From Amorphochlora amoebiformis (taxonomy: Eukaryota > Cercozoa > Chlorarachniophyceae), in NCBI GenBank assembly GCA_054601695.1, contig BAAHQB010000196.1, positions 1 to 64,000 of the forward strand: 64,000 nt of DNA, written 5' to 3'. The notes beneath the pieces are model-generated. The model saw only the letters and a program-made list of their open reading frames with translations, did no database searches and was not told where the DNA came from. This document shows, piece after piece, positions 28,470-64,000 of the stretch. The first letter of the stretch is position 1. Each line of letters begins with the position of its first letter. A program made the translations under genes and the position numbers.

Positions 28470-28784
28470 TATACATATATATATATATATGGGTATATAA
28501 TATATAAATAGGTATGTATATGTTTAGAATAGAGGAAGAAGAGAGAGAGAGAGATTGTTTGTGAGAGAGACAAAAGTGATGTACAAATAGATGGATCGAT
28601 ACGCCAGAGACTTAAGAGGTGGAAGAGGGAGAGATAAGAAGAGAGAAAAAGAGAGAGAGAGCAAAAAAAACCGGAGAGAAGAGGAGAAAAAGAGTAAAAA
28701 AGAGAGAGATAGAGCTCTCGAAAGGTAGAGAGTTACCGAAATCTCATCCCGACAAACACTCGAAACCCTAAACTCGAACTCCAT
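22383..28784 (-). CDS. ATAT1: Alpha-tubulin N-acetyltransferase (MEC-17/ATAT1 family)
   Basis: Transfers acetyl from acetyl-CoA to Lys40 of alpha-tubulin inside microtubules, mainly in cilia and stable microtubules. Exons: 28784-28737, 28302-28252, 27831-27777, 26785-26728, 26548-26497, 26216-26122, 25531-25445, 24805-24742, 23648-23584, 22874-22826, 22555-22515, 22398-22383; all phases match, giving ~226 residues. It begins MEFEFRVSS, like the family's MEF start. Family landmarks: [13 protein letters not shown] (Gln ~49), [20 protein letters not shown] (Cys ~111), [10 protein letters not shown] (acetyl-CoA loop, ~122-131), SKFAIDRPSEK (Asp ~148), [19 protein letters not shown]. The Gln, Cys and Asp match human Gln58, Cys120 and Asp157, so the enzyme looks active. 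The last three exons encode a Ser-rich tail; without splicing at 23584 the frame stops at 23580 after RSAT. Introns hold telomere-like repeats, (GA)n and exon copies. Confidence 0.94.
23128..23580. repeat. (GA)n tract
   Basis: About 450 bp of GAGA with GAGC and GAAA variants on the plus strand. It begins immediately beyond the catalytic-domain exon of the tubulin acetyltransferase and reads (CT)n in that gene's sense. Confidence 0.95.
24001..24700 (-). repeat. Six donor-side copies of tubulin acetyltransferase exon 24805-24742
   Basis: Segments starting near 24001, 24208, 24293, 24430, 24537 and 24621 repeat all or part of the exon's 3' half (encoding [12 protein letters not shown]) plus the donor, each separated by (TA)n. 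They lie downstream of the real exon in the gene sense and lack its acceptor. Several have small deletions or substitutions; the real exon is intact. Confidence 0.93.
24982..25445 (-). repeat. Intronic telomere-like array carrying three copies of an exon end
   Basis: CCCTAA words on the plus strand follow the donor of tubulin acetyltransferase exon 25531-25445. Three copies of the exon's last ~35 bases plus donor (encoding ASKFAID) lie at about 25051-25097, 25168-25215 and 25250-25293, each set in CCCTAA repeats. The duplicated unit is exon end plus telomere-like repeat, as in DIS3. Confidence 0.92.
26278..26345 (-). pseudogene. Acceptor-side copy of acetyltransferase exon 26216-26122, reading frame kept
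   Basis: Reads [16 protein letters not shown] against [16 protein letters not shown] in the real exon; three of the four codon differences are silent. It ends in (TA)n before the rest of the exon and lies upstream of the real exon in the gene sense. A short piece of the exon's other end also recurs near 25998-26025. Confidence 0.8.
26940..27765. repeat. (GA)n tracts
   Basis: Two purine-rich blocks (26940-27250 and 27363-27765) separated by (TA)n, in the acetyltransferase intron upstream of the exon at 26785. The second block has a rough 16-20 bp periodicity (gcaagggagagagcgagaga). In the gene sense it is pyrimidine-rich. Confidence 0.93.
27885..27945 (-). pseudogene. Acceptor-side copy of acetyltransferase exon 27831-27777
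   Basis: Repeats the acceptor flank and the first ~20 exon bases (IT(D/N)IINR), then breaks into other sequence. It lies upstream of the real exon in the gene sense. The shared flank on the other side of the acceptor extends ~35 bp. Confidence 0.8.
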
Positions 28785-29611
28785 CTTCCACGCTGCGGAA
28801 ATCAACGGAGATTTTCGTGGTTTTAAAAGGAGACCGGAGGGCGGGCAGGGGGGAAAGGGATTCGAGACAGGGGAAAGAGCGGGGGAGGGATTCGAGACAG
28901 GGGAAGCAGAGAGAAGAATTTCAGCTCTTCCTTTCCTTCCATCGCAAAAAAAAAAATTAAAGAAAATTGATCCCTTTCCGCTGATTTTAGAACAAAAGTG
29001 CAAACGCAACGCATGAAATACCACGTAGCAGGTGGGCTTGGAGGGTGGAGAAGGGGGGGGGGAGGGGGGGGGAGGACAGGGTAAGGGAGATACCCTCCAG
29101 GTCAGCTGGTCTCCTCCATGTAGCCGGCCATGAGGAAAGCCGGAATTTGATAGGGGAATGGCGTTTCAAAAGAGAATAGAGTGTGACATCACGGAATATC
29201 ACACAAATAAATCTTTTTAATTTGTCGGCTTCTCAATATCGAATTTGAAAAATTGGACTCGGGTGACCGGGGTGACGGAGGGAGAGAGGGAGGGACAGAG
29301 AGAGGGGGGGGGGGAGGGGAACCATTGGAAAAAAAAAGAGAGAGAGAGGGCGATTTTGGCGGAGAGAGACATAAAGGATAAACAGATTAGTTTGTATATA
29401 TAGAATAGAAAGTATATAGTTTTCCATATCATGTATATAGGTACGTATGTATGCGTGTATACATAAATTGAAAGTATTTAACAGGCTGTCAATTTGAATA
29501 AATATGAATAAATATGAAAAAAAATTGAAAAAAAATGAAAAAAAATTGAAAAAAAATGAAAAAAATGGAAAAAAATAGAGTTTAAAACAGATTAAGGGAC
29601 AAGGACTATAT

Positions 29612-29680
<69 letters not shown>

Positions 29681-29698
29681 ATTTGGCGGGAAACAAAG
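28785..29698. promoter_or_regulatory. Divergent region upstream of the tubulin acetyltransferase
   Basis: 914 bp between the acetyltransferase ATG (minus) and a possible plus-strand ATG at 29699. It is mostly non-repeat, with G-rich runs near 29055-29075 and 29303-29320, a GA-rich stretch, and an A-rich tandem repeat (about 29511-29575) of tttca/gaaaa type. It probably contains the 5' leader and promoter. No core element can be named with confidence. Confidence 0.5.
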
Positions 29699-31176
<1,478 letters not shown>

Positions 31177-31187
31177 GGTCCTCTACT

Positions 31188-31242
<55 letters not shown>

Positions 31243-31244
31243 GT

Positions 31245-31301
<57 letters not shown>

Positions 31302-31317
31302 GTGTGTATATATATAT

Positions 31318-31354
<37 letters not shown>

Positions 31355-31443
31355 CATATATGTATATATATATATATATATATTGATATCTTCATATTTA
31401 TTAGAACATATATATTTATATACAGATGTATACATACAAGCAC

Positions 31444-31476
<33 letters not shown>

Positions 31477-31479
31477 CTC

Positions 31480-31562
<83 letters not shown>

Positions 31563-31609
31563 ATGATCTACAAGCTCTGATTATCCTTAGCCAACTTACC
31601 TCTATTTCC

Positions 31610-31699
<90 letters not shown>

Positions 31700-31774
31700 C
31701 CTGATTATTATCCTTAGCCGACTGAGCTCTATTAGCTATCATGAGCTTACGAATTACGAATGGGAGAGAACTGT

Positions 31775-31797
31775 CAGAGAAAGAGACAAAGAGAGAC

Positions 31798-31830
<33 letters not shown>

Positions 31831-31864
31831 ACCCTCGCCAGAGAGAGAGAGAAAGAGAGAGAAA

Positions 31865-31895
<31 letters not shown>

Positions 31896-32086
31896 ACGCT
31901 CGCCAGAGAGAGAGAGAGGGAAAAGAGAGAGAACGCTCGCCACAGAGACAGAGAGACAGGAAAAAGAGAGAGAAAGCTCGCCAGAGAGAGAGAGAAAGAG
32001 AGAGAACGCTCGCCAGAGAGAGGGCGAGAGAGATTGAGAGAGAGAGGAGATTGAGAGCGAGAGAGATTGAGAGAGAAAGAGAGATT

Positions 32087-32120
<34 letters not shown>

Positions 32121-32167
32121 GGAGAACGAGAGGGAGAGAGAGAACGCTCGCGGGAGGGAGAGGGATG

Positions 32168-32209
<42 letters not shown>

Positions 32210-32325
32210 ACGAAAGAAAGTGCTCGCGCGCGCTTGAGAGAAAGAGAGAGAGAGAGAAAGATGAGATACACGAGAGATCTAAAGAGAGAGAGAGAGAGGA
32301 GAGAGCGGGAAATTATCTCACTAAC
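31775..32325. repeat. (GA)n tract with 'gaacgctcgcc' insertions
   Basis: Purine-rich repeat on the plus strand, punctuated every 30-60 bp by 'ctcgccagagagag', giving a loose higher-order repeat. Just before it, two related segments (31561-31612 and 31697-31745) flank (TA)n. On the minus strand these read [12 protein letters not shown] with a donor and a diverged copy, but no gene could be built. Confidence 0.85.
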
Positions 32326-32587
32326 TCCAAAATGTCACCCTAGGTTCCGCTACTCGAAGGCGGGGTGAATTCTGGAGGACAGAGCCGAATTATTAAGTTT
32401 TCTGAGGGGGGTACCCTTAAAGGGGGGGGGGAGAACGTCAAGGGGGGGGGGGAGGGAGAAATGTTAGGAGAGAAGGGTATTGGATGTATTTATGTATGTA
32501 TGTATTATGTGTGTATGTAATATGTAATATGTAATACATGCATGCATATTAGATATATATGTATATATATATATATATATATAGATG

Positions 32588-32635
<48 letters not shown>

Positions 32636-32826
32636 TGTAATTATATATATATATATATGTATATGTATATATATATATATTATATAACTAAAGAAATAGA
32701 TAAATATATGATATAATATTATATATAAATAATGCTTTTTGTGTATGTATGTATTATGCGCGTATGTATTATGCACGTATGAATGCGTATGTAATACATT
32801 ATAAGTATATATACACATATATATAC

Positions 32827-32872
<46 letters not shown>

Positions 32873-32904
32873 TCCTGAGAAGACGCTTGTCGAAGATTTT
32901 TCCC

Positions 32905-33675
32905 TGGTTAGGGTTAGGGTTAGGGTTAGGGTTAGGGTTAGGGTTAGGTTATGGTTAGGGTTAGGGTTTGCGATTAGGGTGAGGGGGGTTAACGTTTTGA
33001 ATTTTAGGGTTTATGATTAGGGTTAGGGTTAGTGTTTAAGTTAGGGTTTGGGATTAGGTTAGGATAGCGTTTGTGATTTAGGGTCTAGGGTTAGGTATAG
33101 GGTTAGGGTTTAGGTTAGGGTTAGGGTTAGGCTTAATTTTTGGGTTAGGGTTAGGGTTAGGGTTAGGGTTAGGGTTAGGGTTAGGGTTAGGGTTAGGGTT
33201 AGTGTTAAGGTTTAGGTTAGGGTTACTGTCTCATGTTAGGGTTAGGGTTAAAGCTAGGGTCAGGTTGAGAGTTCAGGGTTAGGGTTTTGGGTTAGGGTTA
33301 GAGCTAGAGCTTACGGTTAGGGTTAGGGTTAGGGTTAGGGGTTAGGGTTAGGGCTGGGTTTGAGTTAGGGTTTTGAATTTTTCGTTAGGGTTATAGATTA
33401 ATAGACTCCTCACCTTATCCTAATCATAATTCTAACTCTAATCCTAACCCTAACTAGTAATAGAGATAGATTTAGGGTATGAGAGTAACCCTAACCCTAA
33501 CCCTAACCCTAACCCTAACCCTAATCGCAAACCGTAACCCTAACCCTAACCCTAACCCTAGCTTACGCCTCAAACCTGACCACAGCTCTCTGCTTTTTGA
33601 CTAACCTTATCTCTAATCCTAACCCTAATCCTAACCCTAACCCTAACCCTAACCCTAACCCTAACCCTAAACTAT
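32905..33675. repeat. Head-to-head telomere-like arrays: (TTAGGG)n then (CCCTAA)n
   Basis: TTAGGG words, many exact, run from 32907 to about 33398. Then ~30 bp of other sequence (ctcctcaccttatcctaatc) leads into CCCTAA words to 33672. The orientation is that of a telomere-telomere junction. Both halves include runs of at least five perfect repeats. Confidence 0.9.
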
Positions 33676-33684
33676 CTAAAAAAA

Positions 33685-33753
<69 letters not shown>

Positions 33754-33756
33754 CAT

Positions 33757-33861
<105 letters not shown>

Positions 33862-33880
33862 GTATATATATATATATATG

Positions 33881-33950
<70 letters not shown>

Positions 33951-34004
33951 TACATATACATAAATATGTATATATATACATGTATTTATACGTATATCAT
34001 ATTT

Positions 34005-34165
34005 AGGTTTAGAGGTTAGGTTTCGGGTTAGAATTAAAGCTAGAGGTTAGGGTTAGGGTTAGGGTTAGGGTTTGTTTTAGGGTTAGGGTTAGGGTTAGGG
34101 CTGGGTTCGAGTTAGGGGTTTGAATTTTTCGTTAGGGTTATAGATTAATATATTCCTCACCTATA
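34005..34165. repeat. Second TTAGGG block duplicating the junction flank at 33350-33412
   Basis: A short TTAGGG array ends with the same non-telomeric string as the first array (tttgaatttttcgttagggt, then ttatagattaata and cctcacct). It is therefore a duplicate of the left side of the head-to-head junction, ~750 bp away and separated by (TA)n. Confidence 0.85.
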
Positions 34166-34213
34166 TCTACATGATTTTTCTATGGCGCACTATGGGGCTT
34201 AGTTATATATATG

Positions 34214-34246
<33 letters not shown>

Positions 34247-34263
34247 GTATATATATATGTGTG

Positions 34264-34320
<57 letters not shown>

Positions 34321-34349
34321 TCCGATATGTATATATATATACATATATG

Positions 34350-34388
<39 letters not shown>

Positions 34389-34394
34389 TTATAC

Positions 34395-34427
34395 TCTCTT
34401 TCTCCATAAAAAATGCAATGTCAGCGG

Positions 34428-34489
<62 letters not shown>

Positions 34490-34494
34490 CTCTC

Positions 34495-34586
<92 letters not shown>

Positions 34587-34662
34587 TACATATATATATA
34601 TATATACTCGCTTTCTCCATAAAAAATGCAATGTCAGCGGTATATATTATATATATATATTA

Positions 34663-34701
<39 letters not shown>

Positions 34702-34754
34702 CAATATATATGTATATATATACTCGCTTTCTTCATCAAAAACGCAATGTCAGC

Positions 34755-34760
<6 letters not shown>
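34395..34760. repeat. Three copies of a ~35 bp unique segment in (TA)n
   Basis: Segments at about 34393-34430, 34608-34642 and 34722-34758 share 'ctttctccataaaaaatgca' and 'tcagcggta'. The plus strand shows a donor-like AGCG|gtatgt; no acceptor is evident. They look like donor-side exon copies whose parent exon I could not identify. Confidence 0.7.
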
Positions 34761-34847
<87 letters not shown>

Positions 34848-35389
34848 TATTTATACATTTATAACAATATATATATATATATATATATATATGTGCGTAT
34901 ATAACAATATATATATATATAGATAAATAAAATACATATATATATATATATTCATTAAAACCTATCCATATAATATGTATATATATATATATATATATCT
35001 GTGTGTGTGTATGTGTATGTGTATACTCCCGCCCCTCCCTTCTCTCTCTCTCACACACACTCACAACCCGCCCTAAAACTTATAAATTAATAATAATTCG
35101 CTTCTCGACCAGGGTGTACGTGCTTGGGGGTTAGCACTCACAACATGGATGTATATACTAACGTTAGCGTATTTCATGCTAGCTTCGTATTATACACTAC
35201 GAGACTGGTACGTTATGCTGATAGATATTCATTGCTAGATATTTAGATATTCAGTATTAGATATGTGTAATATTTTGTGTTTAGATATGTGAATTTAGAT
35301 ATGTGGATATGTTTTGTTTAGATATGTGTATTTTCGCGCTTATGTGTTTTATGCTTGAGGTGTACTGTACAAATCGATTGGTAAGATTG

Positions 35390-35442
<53 letters not shown>

Positions 35443-35480
35443 ATATTATTTTGTACTTGATAGATTTCTTCGTATATTAA

Positions 35481-35522
<42 letters not shown>

Positions 35523-35531
35523 TACATATAG

Positions 35532-40927
<5,396 letters not shown>

Positions 40928-42017
40928 ATGGAATATATCTACCTACAGTAAATAATATATATATATATACATATTTACATATTTAAATATATTTATAAAT
41001 ACATATCTCCATATCATAGTACAAGCGACTCGGATATGTATATCACAAGTTATTGAATTGATAATGATGTAGATGATTGTCTAGGGATCGGAGGCTAAGT
41101 AAAAGTGTTATATATGTTCCGATGCGAACACGTACTATCTCGATGATTCATACATTAGACTTAATAATAGCTTTTTACGGCATTCAAAAGTGAAAAAAAT
41201 TTTTGGAGCTATAATCATCCATAGCTAATTCTAAAATATAGATATCATAGTACATATTTTATATTTAATATATATATACTAGATATATCCAGTATATATA
41301 TATATATATTCATTTATAATTACACGATGAATATTACTAGAACTAGTAGAACTAATTGTTGTAAGACCAGTATCTCTAGTATCTAGAGTCTAGAGAGCTA
41401 ATTGGAAGTTAGTCTAGTACTAGTAGTAGTGGGATCTAGATCTAGATCGATCGAAGATGAACAAAGCGCAAACCTAGCAAACCTCTAGGTTAATCTAGTA
41501 ATCTCAGTAGTCAATATCTAGAATATCTAGAATAATCTAGAATCTAGTAGAAAATCCTAGAAATATCACTGATTAAAAGAATTACAACGTCACGGTCGAT
41601 CAGACTACTAGTACACTACGTTCTACAACCTCACTAGCCTAGACTACCAGACTGTAGTACCAGTACTAGTTCTAGCTGTACTAGCTGTAGCTAGTCCAGC
41701 TGAGCTAGTGCTAGTAGTGAGTAGTACTACACTTACTAGACTTAGTACAGACAAGCTGGTTAACTAGCTAGACTAGTGTAGTTCTACAGTAACAGAAGCT
41801 AGCTAGACTAAGTTGGTGGACTAGATTTATTAACTAGATTAATGTGAAAATCAAGTGAATATTGCTAGGATCTAGAGGATATATCATCGAACTAGTCGAA
41901 CTACCAGCTACTAGTAGCCAGCTACTACTAGTTCTAGAGCTAGTCCGGAAAAATCTTTTCCGGTTAAGTGAAAATCGATGATATTGATGTACAAAGACAA
42001 GTGTTTTGGCCGGGCAA
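40928..42017. other. Convergent intergenic region rich in CTAG words
   Basis: About 1.1 kb between the membrane-protein stop (plus) and the uracil-DNA glycosylase stop (minus). From 41330 to 41960 it is not (TA)n but is dense in ctag, tagta and tctaga words, for example ctagatctagatcgatcg near 41433. No reading frame is supported. It probably holds both 3' UTRs and polyadenylation sites. Confidence 0.7.
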
Positions 42018-47326
<5,309 letters not shown>

Positions 47327-47572
47327 GTGGTCGTCGATGGCGGCCCAGGATTTAGCGCGCGAACGGGTTTGTCGAGTGAGGGACAATGGCGGGACAGAAT
47401 TTGAGCCCAAGAATACCCGAAAAATAAATATCTCTCTTAAAAAAGTCGCGAATCTCGTGGCGGCCAGGTTGCGCTAAGCCTCGTGAACAGACGCCCTGGC
47501 GATCGCCTCCCTGCCCCTTTCTCCGGCAAAATCGCTCAGACTTTTAATAAATCGATTCCTTAGATCCCAACG
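47327..47572. promoter_or_regulatory. Divergent promoter region between UNG (-) and RPN7 (+)
   Basis: Only 246 bp separate the two start codons, and both genes are certain, so this must carry both 5' leaders and the shared or overlapping promoters. It has moderate GC content and no (TA)n. On the minus strand the frame leading into UNG stays open without an ATG from a stop near 47477. Reading FATFLREIFIFRVFLGSN, it looks like a mitochondrial presequence. No TATA box is obvious. Confidence 0.75.
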
Positions 47573-58552
<10,980 letters not shown>

Positions 58553-58777
58553 TTCGAGCGACCCTGGGAAGCAGTTCACGCTACAGGCTAGATGCCCATC
58601 CGGACTCAGTCTGAGGGCTCCGAATCATTCTCTACTAGTTTTGATATTGGTCATGACTCATGACGAGCGCTGATAGAGTTACAACTCTTTTCTGTAATTA
58701 TGATCATGATCAAACAAACATTATTTTCATGTGCTATCGATAGCGGGGTACAAGTAAAGATATCTGTCTAGTCTGTG

Positions 58778-58812
<35 letters not shown>

Positions 58813-59027
58813 AGTTTCTAGTTCAATGATCATGAAAACTTGTAAAGATTGAATCATGTATATATCTAGATATATAACATAATACAGATATATATATATA
58901 TATTTATATATGTATATATATATATATATCTAGATATGTGTGTATATAAGTAGAAAATAGAACTAGTAGAAAATTACATATATAAATAAATATATATGTA
59001 TATATATATAATATTAATATGTGTATG

Positions 59028-59072
<45 letters not shown>

Positions 59073-59302
59073 TTATATCCTGGTATGTATCATGATTATG
59101 AATATCACAATAGATGTTGAAAACTCGATCCATATGAGGTGTCTCAGAATTTTTTGATTTACCGTTCAATTAATTGATAATTTACACGAGCCAGTTATAT
59201 TCAATTGCATATATGTACAGTTGTTACACGGGGACAACCTCTATAACCTACACGGGACAGCCTCAGAGCGTAGCAAGGGCTATACCAGTAACTATGCTAA
59301 TC
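58553..59302. other. Convergent intergenic region downstream of RPN7
   Basis: 750 bp between the RPN7 stop and the stop of the minus-strand coiled-coil gene. It contains short (TA)n tracts and tatctagatata-type words, like the other convergent regions. Probable polyadenylation signals cannot be singled out. No gene is seen. Confidence 0.7.
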
Positions 59303-60062
59303 TTATGCTTTTATTCGACCTCGCTGTCGACTCTTGACAAGGGGTTTTGTGAGTTTCTTTACCCTCTCTTTCAGCTTCTCTACAGTCTGCCATAAGGTCT
59401 TGTTGTCTTCTCTCGCTTTTTCCCACCTGGAGTTTTCGATCATTCGACTCAAGTTTGTAGTTCGGCAGTTGAATTGGTGGCGTGTGTTAATGTCTCACCT
59501 CTCCTCCGACTTTCCTAGCTTCCGTTCGTACTGCTCAATCTCCTTCTCGAGTCCGTCTATGACGTTATCCTTCTCCTGAGTTAAGTGGTACATCAAAATC
59601 ACACGAGCACCCAAGACCCAACCCTCCGAACCGGCGGTGCTGCTAGACGTCGGTCAGTGGCGGTCGAAGTACATGCGGGCAAGTATAGGCTCATGAAAGG
59701 GGAGACTATACCTCTAGCTTAGCCGTCCAATACGTTGCAACATTTTTCTTGAGCGAAGCGATCGCAGCGTCCAACTCTGCCGGATATATCAATGTCTTCA
59801 GCCCGTCGCCGGGGTCGCAGTCAACAGCGGAACCACGGAACTTCGCGGTGTGTAATAGTGGGTTGGATAACCTATATTTACCGTTAAATTGATCCGCAGC
59901 AATGGTATTCGCCCTGTTTTGCTTCGCGACGCCTAAACCAGCAACGGCCTTTGTGCTGTTTGACTGCAGTGTGTCGGTGTTGGCCGACGGTTCGCTACTC
60001 GGGTTCATGAGGGCGTTCGATACAACTTTTTCGTCCGTGGAAGATTCCATCTGAGTGGTCAT
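59303..60062 (-). CDS. Small coiled-coil protein of unknown function
   Basis: Three exons: 60062-59712, 59575-59499, 59426-59303; phases 0 and 2 match at the junctions, giving 183 residues. Residues 1-60 are Ser/Thr/Asn-rich and polar. Residues ~60-100 form a compact block (KYRLSNPLLHTAKFRG, LIYPAELDAAIASL). Residues ~100-165 are heptad-like and charged (GLEKEIEQYERKLGKSEERW, LWQTVEKLKERVKKL), consistent with a coiled coil. The C-terminus is basic (KSRQRGRIKA). Introns are short (136 and 72 nt) and free of (TA)n, unlike every neighbour. No family is recognised. It is divergent from the plus-strand ATG at 60365 (302 bp apart). A cytoskeletal or complex-assembly role would be a guess. Confidence 0.78.
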
Positions 60063-60364
60063 TTACCTTCCTCGGATCTCCTGGAGGCTACCGGTGGAAC
60101 CAACCCTCGCGTGTCACCTCACCCCGATGACAATCTTTGGGCTGTGACATTACAGTGTGACACATATCGTGACATTGCGTGATATAGCGTGATATAGCGA
60201 GGAAAGGAGAATCTAAGATATTCTAAAATAGATATTCAAAATATCTTTGGTAAGATATTCAAAACATTAAGTACGACATATATCAGATATTATATACTGC
60301 CTACCCGCTGCCTGTGACTTGTTGTTGCGTCACATTCGACACGTGTCCATCTGCGCGGGGTGCG
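60063..60364. promoter_or_regulatory. Divergent intergenic region, coiled-coil gene (-) / downstream gene (+)
   Basis: 302 bp between start codons, non-repetitive apart from 'gatatagcg' and 'aagatattc' near-repeats. By position it is a shared promoter, similar in size to the UNG/RPN7 gap. Confidence 0.55.
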
Positions 60365-60484
60365 ATGGCCGACGAACCCTCACCACTGCGCGATACTATC
60401 CGTAGAACCCGTGAAATGTTGACCAAACGTAGGGAAATCGATCTTTTCAGTTCCGAAAAATTATTTCTTCGTTTTCCCGGTTTT
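60365..60484 (+). CDS. Candidate first exon of the right-hand gene
   Basis: An ATG begins MADEPSPLRDTIRRTREMLT, a basic, helix-prone, non-repetitive sequence with normal codon use, 302 bp from the divergent coiled-coil gene. The exon end is unclear. A phase-1 donor (AAAC|gtaggg) near 60430 would join to the segment after the acceptor at 61195 in the frame FQDGRITGLEVSK. The downstream membrane-protein frame needs phase 0 there instead, so this ATG may belong to another gene or to an unseen splice form. Confidence 0.4.
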
Positions 60485-60678
60485 TTTTTTCATCTCTGGA
60501 GCTATCCCACCCCCTTCCAGACCCGAATTAATCACTCGAGAGACACATCGCTCTTTCTGTCTATCTATCTCTCTCTTTTCCCGCTCTGTTTAGCTTATTC
60601 TCTCTATCAGTTAATATCGGCCTCTACCTCTCTCGATTTCTTCCTCCCTCTCTCTCTTTCTCTCTCTTTTTACATCAA

Positions 60679-60796
<118 letters not shown>

Positions 60797-60804
60797 TTTA
60801 GATA

Positions 60805-60875
60805 TATGTTGTATTCATAATATGACATCTGTAACAAACAAGTAAATATGTACATAATATACAAATGATATTGAT

Positions 60876-60923
<48 letters not shown>

Positions 60924-60990
60924 ATGTTATATTTATAATATGACATCCATAACAAACAAGATATATACATAATATACAAAAGATATTCCA

Positions 60991-61054
<64 letters not shown>

Positions 61055-61133
61055 ACATACATATATGTTATATTTATAAATATGACATCTATAACAAACA
61101 AGTAAATATATACATAATAAACAAATGATATAC

Positions 61134-61135
<2 letters not shown>
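60805..61135. repeat. Three tandem copies of a ~130 bp segment
   Basis: Segments near 60815-60870, 60930-60985 and 61070-61130 share 'aatatgacatc', 'ataacaaacaag' and 'acataatatacaaa.gatat', separated by (TA)n. They form the same unique-segment-in-(TA)n pattern. No exon could be identified in them. Confidence 0.85.
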
Positions 61136-61164
<29 letters not shown>

Positions 61165-61195
61165 ATAGTTATATATTTATATGTATATATTCCAG

Positions 61196-63967
<2,772 letters not shown>

Positions 63968-64000
63968 GTATCTCCTATATATCATTTTTACATATATAGA

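Overview
The window is a piece of a eukaryotic nuclear genome. All coding sequence is cut into very short exons (12-109 nt, with a few longer first exons) separated by GT-AG introns made almost wholly of (TA)n and other simple repeats. Telomere-type TTAGGG/CCCTAA words occur internally. An intact alpha-tubulin acetyltransferase gene suggests an organism with cilia or flagella, probably a single-celled protist or alga. The lineage cannot be fixed from the sequence alone. I rebuilt the genes by reading splice sites, checking that intron phases match across each junction, and comparing with remembered family sequences.

Layout: eight transcription units alternate strand without exception. (1) DIS3/RRP44 exosome nuclease, minus, 5' part only, 1543-11407, running off the left edge. 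(2) C2H2 zinc-finger protein, plus, 13069-18880, possibly starting at 11836. (3) Alpha-tubulin N-acetyltransferase, minus, 22383-28784. (4) A multi-pass membrane protein, plus, ending at 40927, with weak exon candidates from 29699 on. (5) Uracil-DNA glycosylase, minus, 42018-47326. (6) 26S proteasome subunit RPN7/PSMD6, plus, 47573-58552. (7) A small coiled-coil protein, minus, 59303-60062. (8) A membrane protein, plus, 61196-63967, running off the right edge and possibly starting at 60365. Start codons therefore face each other across short gaps (428, 914, 246 and 302 bp) that look like shared promoters. Stop codons converge on intergenic stretches, and all three of these contain CTAG-rich AT sequence.

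The most striking feature is the duplication of exon fragments. Many exons have one to ten truncated copies lying in the neighbouring intron. Each copy carries part of the exon, one splice site and the adjoining simple repeat. Copies keeping the donor lie downstream of the real exon; copies keeping the acceptor lie upstream. The real exon is left intact, so genes stay functional while introns fill with decoy splice sites. Some copies are joined to an inverted piece of themselves, which points to fold-back template switching. The same process involves telomere-like arrays as well as (TA)n.

Other repeats: long (CG)n tracts confined to the first 6 kb, (GA)n/(CT)n tracts that mostly carry the pyrimidine strand in the gene sense, several minisatellites (15 to 68 bp units), and two head-to-head TTAGGG/CCCTAA junctions resembling telomere fusions. 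No tRNA, rRNA, transposase or CRISPR array was seen. The gene products act separately (RNA decay, transcription control, microtubule modification, DNA repair, protein degradation); no pathway cluster is evident.
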